In this document: one piece after another, positions 12,084-23,981 of the stretch
Layout of the letters: each line of letters starts with the position of its first letter
Numbering within the stretch: position 1 is the first letter of the stretch
From: Balanoglossus misakiensis
Taxonomy: Eukaryota > Hemichordata
Assembly: GCA_040954595.2 (NCBI GenBank)
Contig: CM082577.2
Location: forward strand, 13,826,001 to 13,890,000
Direction of reading: 5' to 3'
Length of the DNA: 64,000 nt
Translations under genes and position numbers: made by a program
Notes under the pieces: model-generated
Database searches by the model: none
What the model was told of the DNA's origin: nothing
What the model saw: only the letters and a program-made list of their open reading frames with translations

Positions 12084-15000
12084 CACTACTGTCCTTGTCA
12101 AATCTTCCATTGTCAATACTGTCCTGTAGAAGCTAGGTGCTCTGATATACATAAACTAATGAGTATATAGTACTGGTATACCAACTGTCAATTTCTGATG
12201 ATACCCTCATAAAAACCACAGTCTATCACATAAGACAAATGCTTGTAAAATGAAACTGAATTTCGAAAAGTTCCATATCATTAACAGCACTTTACCTTCA
12301 CATAGCTGAAGACAAGTTTCAGCAGAATGAACAAAATTGGGATTCCAAGTTGCATCTGAAATTGGAATAGATCAAACATATGAACATAATTGTATGGCAT
12401 ATCGTATAATAGTATGATCCCTAATGTCATACAAATAAAATACAACTGATCTCAATTTAGATCCTGACACTCAAGTGGAAATACCACACCTCTGGTATTG
12501 ACGGAGTATACATTATGTCCTCATGGTTGCCGTTTATCTGATACCGGGGTTTACTGAGAGTTCGCGCCCACCCGAAAGGGCGCCCACGGGCGGTTATTTG
12601 GGGGTGGGCCGTTATTTAGAATTACTGTTTCACTTTCGACTTGATCAGTGGCAAGAAAAGTGTTTCACAACACTGTACCCTATATATATCATTGAGTGTC
12701 AACTAAAATATACTTCTGCATTTAGCTAAATGGGAGATAAACTTTTCTGTCGATTAAAGCCCCAGTATTTCTCGTGTGTATCCATTTTTCATCATCGAAA
12801 AATGCCCGTTTTTCCCGTACATTCATCATGGAATACTATATAATGAAGATAGAAGAAAGGTTTGGGCAACTGTAGCTACGTGCAAGCTGTAAATATTGCC
12901 CGTAACACTTGAAATGATGCGCGGGTTTGTTTACAACGGAAATGTTGTACATGTCGATCAGCAAACGTGCCACTTTGACATTTTGATGGTCAGACCATTT
13001 TCGGATTTGATCTGGTTCCATCGACTGATTTCTCCCATTAAGTTATCTTCCCAAAATTTCGCCGAATTAGTGCGCATTTCTTCGCTGAGTCGCTTGATTT
13101 GGGGCGACCAAACCTCTTCCGCATAGATTCACATTGGAGTGCGCATGCGCACTAGTCACGTGTGTCAACAGGAGCCTGACTCACGTGACTTTCTGTCCGG
13201 ACAGAAAGTCATTCTTCACTCGTTATATTGTAAATTGTACGAGTTTATGAGCAGAGCTGGGGATGATGACTGTTCGATTCAGTATCAATTATCATCTATT
13301 TTTAGAAATTATAGATGCCGTTTCAAACAAAATTTTGCCCCTACGAGAAATACTGAGGCTTTAACAGCCCTGGGCGGTTAATTAGCTCCACATGTACACC
13401 ATACAATGTAGCCACTTTCTGTATAACAGCCCTGGGCGAACTCTCAGTAAACCCCGGTACCATGCGTGTATATTTGAATCAACTGTTGATTTTATGGGAC
13501 TTTGGGTTTACAAAAAGCCAGTTGATGTAAAATTCTCCCCAAATGATATGAGACTATGGTCATGAACAATCTATACTTTTAATTGTGGTCTACCCATTTT
13601 TTCAGAAACATGGTTGGACCTATACGCACACTCTGTGGGGTTATATGAAGAAATCTTTCAAAAAAACGTTACTGTGCAAAGTGCTTGCAGAGCATACTTA
13701 CAAAATGAAAGATGGTAGTCGAAAGCATATCTGATTGGAAACTTAGGAAGTAAATTAAAAGGCTGTAAGAGAGAAAAAAGAATGTATTAAAAATACACTA
13801 TCTTATCTGCTCAATATTCAGGCTGCATTAACTTTTCAGATATTTTTCAAGTACACGGAAATGTTGCCAACAAGAACCAAAAATAAGGGATATTATTACC
13901 TCATGAAAGGGTAGACACATAATTTTGCTGCTAAGTAGGCATGTGATTGACCTCGGTAACTAGCACTTGGATGAATGCGTTGTTGTCTGGGAAACAAACA
14001 TGAAAATGACTCTTAAATATAGCTGTGAACAGCAATAGGCGGGTTTCGAGACACGACTAGCCCTATTGGTTCGCCTGGAGATAGATATGTGCATATTTAA
14101 TGAGTCAGGGTGAAGGACTGCATTAGTTGTTCTATCACTCCAAATGCCGAGGGTGTATGTGCTGTGGATGCTCAGATGTGGTAAAGTACATCAAAGGTCA
14201 TGTGAGGTCACCCTAAATATGAGCAGAAAACTCCCAGAAAGTAAGACATTATAATGGAAAAATTAATGTACAACTGTACAATTTTTGAACTTACGGTTTA
14301 CAAAGCGCTGTAACAAACATCATCACTTGGCACATGCTTGCACAAAACAGGACGACACAGTTCAACTGGATTGCTATCCTCTCATTGTGGTCAAAGTCGG
14401 AGGCTGTAAATTGACTAGTCAACTTGAACGCTAACGGTGCAATTCCTATGCATGCTAATGACTGGGAAGGGGTGGTTGGAGAAACAGAAAAAAAATGTCT
14501 TAATTAATTACTAATGAATACTCTAGGTACCAATCAATTCTTTGAAATCTATTTTTACCGACCAGGAAGTTGTGTGCGTAATGACTGATAGGTGACTGAC
14601 TCAGTGATTGACCCTTCATAAATAACAAAAAAGCAGTATTTGTCATTTCAATGCATATCATTTCCACTCCAGGTCAATGCAATACTTACCCATGTATTAA
14701 ATGATGACATCAGTCTGTTGCACTTTAGTAGAAACTATGAAATTAAAAGAATAAGGAAACACAAATCAGCTTTCTGAGTCATTCAAATTTGTAACAAACA
14801 AGCAAAAAAAGTTCCAAGGCATAATAGAAATGGCAGGAGCACTTTGAATAAGGGAGTCTACTAGTTGTTCTAAACAGCAAAAGTTATACAGTAGTAAACC
14901 CGTCCAAACCGGACACCAAAGGGACTTAGAATATTGTTTGGTTTGCACAAGTGTCTGGTTCATAGAGGTTCTTTTAACATGTGGTTCAATGTGAAAAGGT

Positions 15001-18000
15001 CTGAAAAGGGTGTTCGGTATAGACAGGGTTTGGTTCAGACAGATTTCATGCTATTGACCGTGCTATGAGATATATACGCACATGACAAACGGAGTGGTGA
15101 ACAAACCACAGCATTCCAACGGTGATGAATGTACCTAGATATGCCAAATAGGCCGTCCAATCTTTCCTTAATGCAGCTGCCAGATCTCCTCCCCTGTCAT
15201 CGACCTCTTGATGTGTGGGGATATTGTCTTCACTGTGAATGAAATAGGCTAGACATTACAGTGGACACACATTCATCTCTAAATGACGTCTTTTTTCTCA
15301 CAATTTCAGAAGTTTCTCTCAGAGGGTACGATAACATGATAGAACTTTACTTTGAAATCAAAGTCACAATTGAACATCAAAATACACAGTATGATGTCTT
15401 CTGATCACAGATCAGTCTAGAGTTAACGTTCGTGAGATTGAAGACATCTTACCAGATGTCAAGAATGATGAGAGTTGCCACTATCGCATACACTCCATCA
15501 CTGAACGCCTCCACTCTTTCCATGGACAGCACTTCCTGTGTGTATTTGTCAGGAATGAATTCTGCATCCGGTAAACTTGTTCTACCCATTCCTGTGTGAC
15601 AGAGACTTTAGCTTTTAATTCACAAGAAATGCTCAAGTTGCATGTATACTCTTGACATCATGTTAAATTATGTGACTGAGTGAGGGAGATAATTTTTGTA
15701 TGATTTTCATTCAGTGAAGATTTTTTTTTACTATTTGGCCACTACATAATGCTGGCTACATTGACGCACAAATTGTCTGAACATCCTGTCGTCGGAAGTG
15801 GAACAAGAAACTACAGTTCATACACTGAAAACACACTGAGGAATTATTTACGACGACTTACTTTTGCATTTATTATAGAGCCAATATAAAGCTTTACGGG
15901 CTGGTTGTCCAAACAATAACAAAAACAGCAAGACTTGCCCCTGAAAACGACACCATAACACAAAAATCAAACAACGAGGTAACCTAGACCATGTATGTAA
16001 ACCCATTCCACATTTAGATATGCATGTGTACCAGAAAATGTGTTCTAAGGGCTACACTGATTCCTGTGTGCCTAAAATGGACCAATGTTGTTCCAGGGCA
16101 GATATTACGATAGATTTGCATCAAACCATGTAATGGTTGTGAAAGGGTTAACTTACAACATAAGCATTTATCACACCAACAAGGGCTGCTACAGTACAGA
16201 TCACAGGATACGTCAGCAGAACTTGAAATAATGCAGCTCTTTTCTTGTTCTAGAATAAATTTAAAAAAACATCAATGACACTATGTACAAGTCCATCAAA
16301 TTTATTGCATTCATGTATAACAAGAAATCATGCACTAAAGATTTATTTTCTCACCCTTCTCCCATGTTATTAATTGGCCCATCCCTTATGCTGGATATTG
16401 GCCAGACAACTTTTGGTCATAGTTTATTTAGACTCTGGACTGAGAGTGATGTTTTGACAGAGTAATCCATTTAAAGCGCGTAGCTCGTCTCACGCGCATG
16501 CGCGTATCTTCCCAGCAAATTTTCCGTTCGATGCATTCAAATAGTGGACTGCCTTCGCTTCCTTCCATATTTCATGTGCACCGTATAAGTAGATTCTTGT
16601 TTTGTCCCTCCTTTTCACCCAAGCTAGTGTCTTTTCACGATCTCCGACACAGATTATGGTCGCCGCCATCTTCTCTGTTGTTAGGGCAGAGCACTGCCTT
16701 ATGGGATTGACTGTTCACTAAACGTCTGTAACCAGCGGCTACAGTTGGAACATGCGTGTGAGACGAGCTATGCGCTTTAACAATTTCCTGTATAATGTCA
16801 AAGTACGACTTGTATGACTCTACCTTTTCTGGATCCAACAACACTTCTTGTGTGAGAATTCTTTGGGCACATTTGAATGCATACCACACAGTAAATGTCT
16901 GAAGGAAAAAAAAGACAATGTTCTTGAATAGTTTAATTACTGGGTGTCAGTTCATGTGTATTATTTATTCTCTGTACAGAAACATGGCCATAAGAACTGC
17001 AATGGTTGAACTTGCCTCTCAACATACTGAATCACAACTTTTTTATATTACAGAAGACCATGTAGTCATTCAATGAGCCAGTGGCCAGATGTTTTTTTAC
17101 GACAATTTTAAATTGACCAAATTCCATGTTGACATAGTTCCAACTTGTCTTCCCTGACCCCTGACCTACCTGTAGAAGTCCAATCAGAGTGATGCACAAA
17201 GAGTAGATTCCTATCGACACTGTGAAAGCTGGGAACGTACCTAGCAAGATAAACTGAAATCAAAGTTTTATCAGTTAAATTGATTAGTATTGTATAATAA
17301 AAACACTGGAAGTTGGACATGTTTTCCACCCACGTTTCAGTTTCTCACTTTGTCATGGCGCATTTAAAACCTATTAAACATGTCAAGTATTTCCCAAAGA
17401 GTAAATATTTGATTTTGGTAATAAATGGCAGTGAATATACTTACACTGAATGGTAGAAAAGTAACCACCATTAGTATTCCCTGTAATGAATCCAAAACAC
17501 CGAGATCAAGGAGCAGGTATAGGTCTTTTAAAGAGAGCTGTTTATTTGTATGTTGTGTAAATGTGAATTTACATATTACAAGAGAACACCTGGCCACTGA
17601 ATATGTTCCTAAAGTTCCTTCTTTCATCACCAGTATTTTATGTTGGCATATGACATCATGAAGGGCTTATGAAGTTCTTCCGTTTTGCAACCTTATAGGC
17701 CGTGTTCACTCCACACACTGTGATTAGGCAAATAGAGTTCGCCTGCAATGAATGATAGCGTATCTCAAACTAGCCTAGTCCTAGCCGTATTTTGTCCGCT
17801 TTGCTTCCATAACTAACACCTAGCCTCACTCACGCCACTAACCCAATAAAACCCCATACCCCTTGCTGGGCATTGTGATGTACCGGTAACTAGCGTCAAT
17901 CAGAGACTTTGTTTTTCAAATGATTGGACAAAGGATATACACATGTGTAATTAAGGATGGGTAACAGTTTTAATTCCAATTTAGCCCTGCCTTCACTATA

Positions 18001-19649
18001 ACCTTACACCCAATCACCATTGTTCAATTTATGTGAGTGACTTCAAGGGGACGCTAGTTACATCACAATTCCCGGGAAGGGGTATGGGGTTTTATTGGGC
18101 CAGTGGCATGAGTGAGGCTAGGCATTAGTTTTTTGGAAGCAAAGCGGACAAAATATGGCTAGGACTAGGCTAATCTCAAACTTGCCCCATACATGATGTC
18201 AAAACATGCATAAAAATGGGTGAGTGAATGATGGATTCTCAAATCTCAATGTTGTTACTCAGGCCAATGCTACTCACCAAATTTAGAAGCACGATGGCAT
18301 CATCCGCTTTGGCGATTATTTGGAAAATCCTGAAATAGAAAGGTTTTGATAATAAGATCGGAATAATCGGAAATATACACAGGACCATGCTCTGCTTCAT
18401 ATTACCCAAAACCACAGACTGATAATAGAGGTGTCTAATCATCTACATCCACAACAATCATTAACCACTTTTCCAGAAATGGAACAGGAAGATTGCTGTT
18501 TTTTCTGTGCATGTGCATCATCATGGAACATCGTGTGGAGTTTTATTAAAACACTTCAGTTGGTATTTCTTGAAACACTGTCATTCTTTAAATGAAGATG
18601 TCCAAATGTTTCCGGGTACCCACACCCTTACAATCCCCCCCCCCCCACCCCAGCAGACTGTAGACTCATTTTGAAAATAACATCCAGGAAAGTGGTCCAC
18701 AAATACATGCAGAAATATAAAAGGTTGAAATGTTAACCTACCAGACATGGCCAGCCCAGGCAGAACTGACAACAAAGAAAGACAAGAGATACACCACAAG
18801 CAAGGGTAGCAGCTCACCTATTGTCTCATAGAGACTCTGTTGATGGAAAAAACGGTGCCAGGATAAATATCAAAATTTTTTGCAGACCACAACAAAAATC
18901 CAACTGACCTCTATCACTAATTTCAAGACAAAAGAACACCTTAATCTAGTCTTTTTATATGAAACGGGCATGTCATAAATGTGTAGTATTACATTTCTCT
19001 ATATTTTTATTGATTTACTATATTCCCTCATAGTTGCTTGTATACAGTCACCAACTTGACCAAGTCTGTTCTGAGTGTACTAAAATAATAGACATTCCTG
19101 CTGTCTACATCTAGATACCACTTGAAGCTATATTGTCAGGAAAATGAAAATACTATAGTTTTAAAGATATTTAATTGTATATCAGCATGGGATTTATAAT
19201 TCATGTGTGTCTGATAATGCAAAACCTTCTGCAATGCTTGTTACCTTATGAGAATCTATTTCATGGTGAGTGATTGGCAGAATCTGCAAGTGAAGAGAAA
19301 TATTGAACAACTTTCACATTGAATAGGAAACATTCGACCTCGCGCCACCATAGATAGGCTTTTGGTCCAGAGTTCGACATTCAAAATTCCCGCTTTCGAT
19401 GTCCATGGTCAAAAACACGATCAATGCCACACCCCCACCCCGCAGATGGAATCTTACCATTACTGTCGCAATGATAGAAAAGATGGCATCACTGTAGGCC
19501 TCCAGGCGAGAAGAGCCGGTTAGTGAGTTTGTACTCTCCTGTATGCTATACTGTGCGGAATCTTGTGGTTCCTGGGCATCTGTGTCTTGTGGGTCACGTA
19601 CAAGGAAATCGCTGTCGCCATCGCGATCGTCTTCCAAGAGGCTCGCCAT
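12025..19649 (-). CDS. TMEM175: TMEM175, lysosomal K+/H+ channel
   Basis: TMEM175 is a lysosomal/endosomal cation channel built of two homologous six-helix repeats. Seventeen minus-strand exons join in phase: 19458-19649, 19245-19283, 18742-18836, 18278-18329, 17445-17480, 17170-17253, 16824-16898, 16157-16249, 15862-15940, 15453-15591, 15082-15232, 14690-14734, 14295-14461, 13900-13986, 13702-13762, 12296-12355, 12025-12123. They encode 517 residues; the family is usually about 500. Repeat 1 carries R48-LEA-Y52-S-D54 followed by IIATVMILPITHHE. Repeat 2 carries R274-VEAFSD280 followed by IVATLIILDICEDN. The RxxxFSD signature in helix 1 of each repeat identifies the family; here repeat 1 has YSD. 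Other conserved pieces are FQIIAKADDAIVLLNL, YLAYLGTFITVGMLWFVHHS and MQLGIPILFILLKLV. The last exon is the least certain: its final 18 residues lie in a repeat. The N-terminus (1-47) is acidic and cytosolic in type. Confidence 0.94.
12541..13460. mobile_element. Inverted-repeat element in TMEM175 intron, about 0.9 kb
   Basis: A 22-bp end CCGGGGTTTACTGAGAGTTC(GC) at 12544-12565 is repeated as its exact complement at 13436-13457. The region between is richer in G+C than the surrounding intron. It includes a perfect 24-bp palindrome at 13187-13210 (gactttctgtcc and complement). No convincing transposase ORF, so probably a non-autonomous DNA transposon. Confidence 0.85.
14061..14225. repeat. Diverged relative of the 238-bp tandem unit at 31342-32020
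   Basis: Contains tagccctattggttcgcctgg, then a tatgtgcatatttaatgag-like segment and tcaaaggtcatgtgaggtca. These match the landmarks of the tandem units at 31.3-32.0 kb. It lies in a TMEM175 intron, between exons 13 and 14. Confidence 0.65.
16471..16780. mobile_element. TTAA-ended MITE, family C copy 1
   Basis: The ends read TTAAAGCGCGTAGCTCGTCT and the complement (agacgagctatgcgctttaa), with TTAA at both outer edges. The core (gacggagatcgtg-type sequence, gatggcggcgacca) is shared with 28530-28780 and 42265-42570. It sits 43 bp beyond the donor of TMEM175 exon 7 (16824-16898), which explains why the open frame continues past the exon end. Confidence 0.9.
17765..18175. mobile_element. Fold-back element in TMEM175 intron 4
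   Basis: The left arm (about 17770-17900) contains cctagtcctagccgtatttt, caataaaaccccatacccc and gtaactagcgtc. The right arm (18050-18175) carries their complements in reverse order. The spacer is about 150 bp. No coding capacity. Confidence 0.85.
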
Positions 19650-19927
19650 GTTTGTTTTTGTTGATGAAGCGCGCCCTCAGACATCTTAACTTGGAATATA
19701 GCATTCCGTGCAAGACTAGACCACTAGTCGCTTGGTGATTTTTGAATCTCAGTACATTTTTGTGTTTGCGTTGTTTAGTCTTAATAAATAATTTCAAAAC
19801 GTTTTGTGTGCATGCTTGCTTTAAGCGTGTTTCTAGTAGTGAGTTTAGGTTCGAATTTTGGACTGAGCTCACGGTTTCGCGGTTAGCGTCGACCAACATG
19901 ACCAAGGGCCTACGCTTTCCCTACACA

Positions 19928-20053
19928 TACGGTCACCTCCAATTCTAAAGAACGCTTTATTTTCGCGTGTGTGCCACCCACTGAAAATCTGTGATTGGTT
20001 AGATCTCGATTTACCATGGTAACTGTGACTAAATTTGTATAGGTGACCGTATG
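19928..20053. repeat. Family E inverted-repeat element, copy 1
   Basis: The ends tacggtcacct and aggtgaccgta are complements. The core ttttcgcgtgtgtgccaccc ... actgaaaatctgtgattggt recurs at 29382-29479 and 63383-63483. Confidence 0.75.
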
Positions 20054-20900
20054 CTTGGAGCAAGTCTACGGGAATGTTCAAGTAATTACATCATCGTGAT
20101 GTGTCTCCGGGCCTGCCAGCAAGTTGCTCCGACCACGGGGGAATTGTGCTTTGAGCCATGGCATAAGCTCACATGGTTTATCACACAGTGTCTTCGTACA
20201 ATTCTGCATTCATTTGAATGGTCCTATCGTCAATTGCAAAGGGACAGTCAACGAAAAAAAAAAAAAAAAAACGTGTTCTACTTCTGGGATGACTTCTTTC
20301 GAATGTTTTATTGACACTTATTTTTGCTTCAAAAGCAGAAAAGAACTGCACTACATCATACAACTAATTGCAAGCAGAAAAATCAAAAAGTTTCGAAAGA
20401 TTTCCACTTCAAAAAATTACAGAATCTGGCCTCAGTCACACTGAATAATGCTCAACAATTCCCGATATTTCAGTGTTTCTAAGTTTTACCCCCCCCCCCC
20501 CCAAAGGATCTTAAGAATCATGTGTGCTAAAACGGACTTTTTCAAAGTTGCCCTCATGAATAAAAACGTAATGTCTTCTTATTAGACGATAAAACAATAC
20601 AGTCAAGAAAATGCGTATCAAAATGTTCCTATGTAGAAAGAAAGGTTAGTCCGTCCGTTGAGGGCGCTCTCCGGTATCCCGGCCTCATCCTACCCCGAAG
20701 AGATAAATCGTTTCAGACTTTGAGACCAAATGTCTGCATCTTTGTGAATTTTTAAAATTAAATATTCAATTAAACTCGTCTAAATTCCTGCCCTCAAAAG
20801 AAAGATAATTTTACATTTTGTGACCCTGTTTCTGCAACGTTTTCAATGTAAAATTCAATTATACTGTGCAACTAGGCCCTAGCTGTACTGTATCAGAATT

Positions 20901-20966
20901 CACACACACACACACACACGTACATACACACACACATGCACAGACACAGACAGACACACACACACA
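20901..20966. repeat. CA-rich microsatellite
   Basis: Interrupted CA and CAGA repeats (cacacacacacacacacgta, cagacacagacagacacac). Confidence 0.95.
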
Positions 20967-23246
20967 CAGAAAATCACTCAAAATGACCACTAATTTCTGG
21001 CGAATCAGGTAAAAGGATACTGTTTATTATGATCTTTCAATACGTAACTTGAAGTTCAACATCAAATAAAGCTTTGCAGAAAATTAGGATTACAACATCC
21101 AAGGAAAACAAAAACGCTGTATAAACACACCTTAAAATTTGCCAACTCAGGGATCAATGCACTGGGTTGGAATACATTTTTAGCATGCGCTTCCAGGATT
21201 CTAGTCAATTGTCGAAATCCTAAATCCCCTCAACATACTCGAAGGAGTCCATGGTTCCACAAACAATAAAATTTCAAATACTGGTATTGCTTTTATCGTA
21301 CACACATTTTCACCTTTTCTGCAGACAGGCAGAACATGCAGCATGCAATTACAGAGAATTGACACAAAGTAATTCTGAAGTGCAGGCGAATGTCGTGAAA
21401 TCGGTCATAGTACTGAGCAGAGTCAATATATCACTGCATATGTTTCACAATACGGTGAAAAAGAATATGCAACGAAATCATGCATATGTATGCATAGGCG
21501 ATATGCTAATAAAACCAAAAACTTGGCGAGAACAGAAAATCGTGATGCTATAAAATGCAAAGCAAATGAATATTTACATGATACAACGGAAATGGTAACC
21601 AGGTAATCTTTCTATCTGGAAATTGTTGTCTGGAACAAATCATGACTAAATATGTCACGACTCTATCAGCATACAATTTGCTACCACCAGTCTTTGTGCA
21701 GCAAAGTACAAAAGAATAAGTTTTGGTAGTTTTACAAAATTATTCCTTCAGACAAGAAAGATGGGGTTTGTCAGCTCATTTGTAATAATTTCTACACAAA
21801 ATCATCCACTATGTCCAGATTTGCCAAGTGTGTACCCTTATATCATGTTCCACAAATGTTGACTTTTAACAATTCACCTCAAACCCAGACAGTAAACACA
21901 TTTAAGTTAACTGTATAAGTTGTGAGAGCTGAAAAAATGTCCCCTCCCAACCTGTACTATTTCTAGGTCCCAAAAATGATGATGCCCTCGAGTGTTTTTC
22001 AGTGTGATTATTAATGTTTGTAAAAAATAATCTTTTGTACATGAACGATAAACATTTGAAGCCAACTCGTTTTCATGATACATACTGTAATATATCTTTC
22101 TCTAAGGATGAAGGACAGTTAACAAAGCTATAAAATCTCTCTACATCTCCCAGCAGTCCTCTGTTATAACACAGTCGTGATCAACCTTGTGATCATAATT
22201 TTCATGAAAGACAAAAATTGATTTCAAAGAAAATTAGCTAAACCATCAAAATAATATAAACATAACATACAAACATATACATAAACTAAAAGTAAAATAA
22301 ATGTACAGCACGAAATTAGGCTCCATGTTTTGCACTTGGGATCAAGGGTCAACTTCCAAAATAGATCATGTGACTTATTACTGGCCAATCAAAGTACCTG
22401 AGAGGGATCAAGGCAGGCCAGGCTCATTTCTAAAATAAAATTATACTAAAATTAAAATAACACTAAGTGTATGCACACTATTCACCATATGGAGTATGTA
22501 GATTTAAACATATGGATAAGTCAAGGCTGAACGTGATACTGCCACCAAGTGTTGGGCCCTGCAAAATTTCAGCCAAGTCAAAATATTACCCATCAGATCT
22601 GGCTCAATATTAAATAACGAACACAGTACCAGTTAAATAAATTCGCTGGATTGCAAGGTGTTGCTATGGCAATGGAGTTGTTGAAATTACTTTGGATGGT
22701 CATATCTTGTCCCTGCCTCAAAATGGGACAGGATCAAAATCTGTGATTTGATCAAGTTTTGAGTATGTGGGGAGCAGAACGTGTCATAGCCTCCTCTGAA
22801 AATTGCACACACAAAATACCACTCTAAGTAGGTACATGTGTATACTTGAGACTCCAGCTTCAGTCAACATAAAAAATATGCTCTGGAATACTGTAGTAAG
22901 GTAAAATAAATATATTATTTTGAAAATGAATTTCCGAACATTCTAAAGAAACACTGCCATTTCACCAGTAATTTGCAATATTATTTTGGTCCATCCTATT
23001 TTGGGAGGTTTAAAATTATTTACTGATCGGACGAACTAAAAAAATAACTGTTAAGGACACCCTCATGTTTTTGACGAAAAGAAATCCATCTGTTGTTTTC
23101 TCAATCATAATTTAAGCAGACATGAGGTCAACACGTTTGAAGCAGAGATGGTCACTAATGGCCGACAGGTTTCCCGCCAAATACTCAGAGAGATGACCTC
23201 ACCCATCCAATCCAGAGCAAATAAATGCCAGAAGATGTGGCAATGT

Positions 23247-23337
23247 TTAAAGTGAAGGGGTCGCTGCGTTTGTTTGTTTATAAACATTACAATTCATCCA
23301 CAAATAAGATAATTCTTAGAATGAAGCAGCCAACATG
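23247..23337. mobile_element. TTAA-ended MITE, family B copy 2 (truncated)
   Basis: Begins TTAAAGTGAAGGGGTCG and continues with the same interior as 6828-7092 (attacaattcatccac, gataattcttagaatga), then stops; the right end is missing. Confidence 0.85.
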
Positions 23338-23776
23338 ACTGATCTACCTGGACTTTGTGATGTGTCATCTTGGACAAGTTCACTTTTTTTGCACTTGCAC
23401 TTTTGAACCGGAAACACAACATGTCTCATGTCTATTGGCTGGTGTTCAAGCCACTGCAATCCAATGGGTGTATCTGGCATCGAATTTCTGCAACTAACCA
23501 AAACAGTTTGCACCCTGCTTGACCAGAAATACTGACCTCCTTGACAGTGTGGAAATGAAAATGATCTTGTAGTAAATCTGATGATATAAATCATGTTACA
23601 TGTAATCAAACAGAACCTTCATCACACATTGATGCCAAGACACAAGTTTCAATATAAAATGCAACATGGAAACATTTTGTGTAACCAAGTTGTATGTCGG
23701 CCCTAAAAAATAGTTTCAAATATATATATAGACTGACTTATACGTACGTACTGTAACATGTGGACAATAATATATC

Positions 23777-23782
23777 TTTATT
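23777..23782 (-). terminator. WDR45B polyadenylation signal candidate
   Basis: AATAAA on the minus strand, 200 bp beyond the WDR45B stop codon (23982). This is the first canonical hexamer downstream. Confidence 0.55.
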
Positions 23783-23981
23783 TCTTGAATTCTATCAGCA
23801 GTTGAACCTAAATTACAGCATGGAGAGTACATATCCACAGCATACATCCAAAAATACCGGTCCCAAATGTTGGAAAACTTTCTCCGAGGAAAATAGAGTG
23901 GTAACAACATGTTTTTTTGTTTGCATTGTCTGGCCTGGGTCACACAGTTCACACCGACTGGTTTGTTCCGGTTTGCTCAAT

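Larger units (their letters stand above)
19650..23776. other. Region between TMEM175 start and WDR45B 3' end
   Basis: The proximal part (19650 to about 19900) should hold the TMEM175 promoter; I see no clear TATA box. A family E repeat lies at 19928-20053, a CA/CAGA microsatellite at 20901-20966, and a truncated family B MITE at 23247-23337. The stretch 20.5-23.2 kb is AT-rich unique-looking sequence with no spliced gene I can support; ORFs are 100 codons or less and show no motif. Confidence 0.55.
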
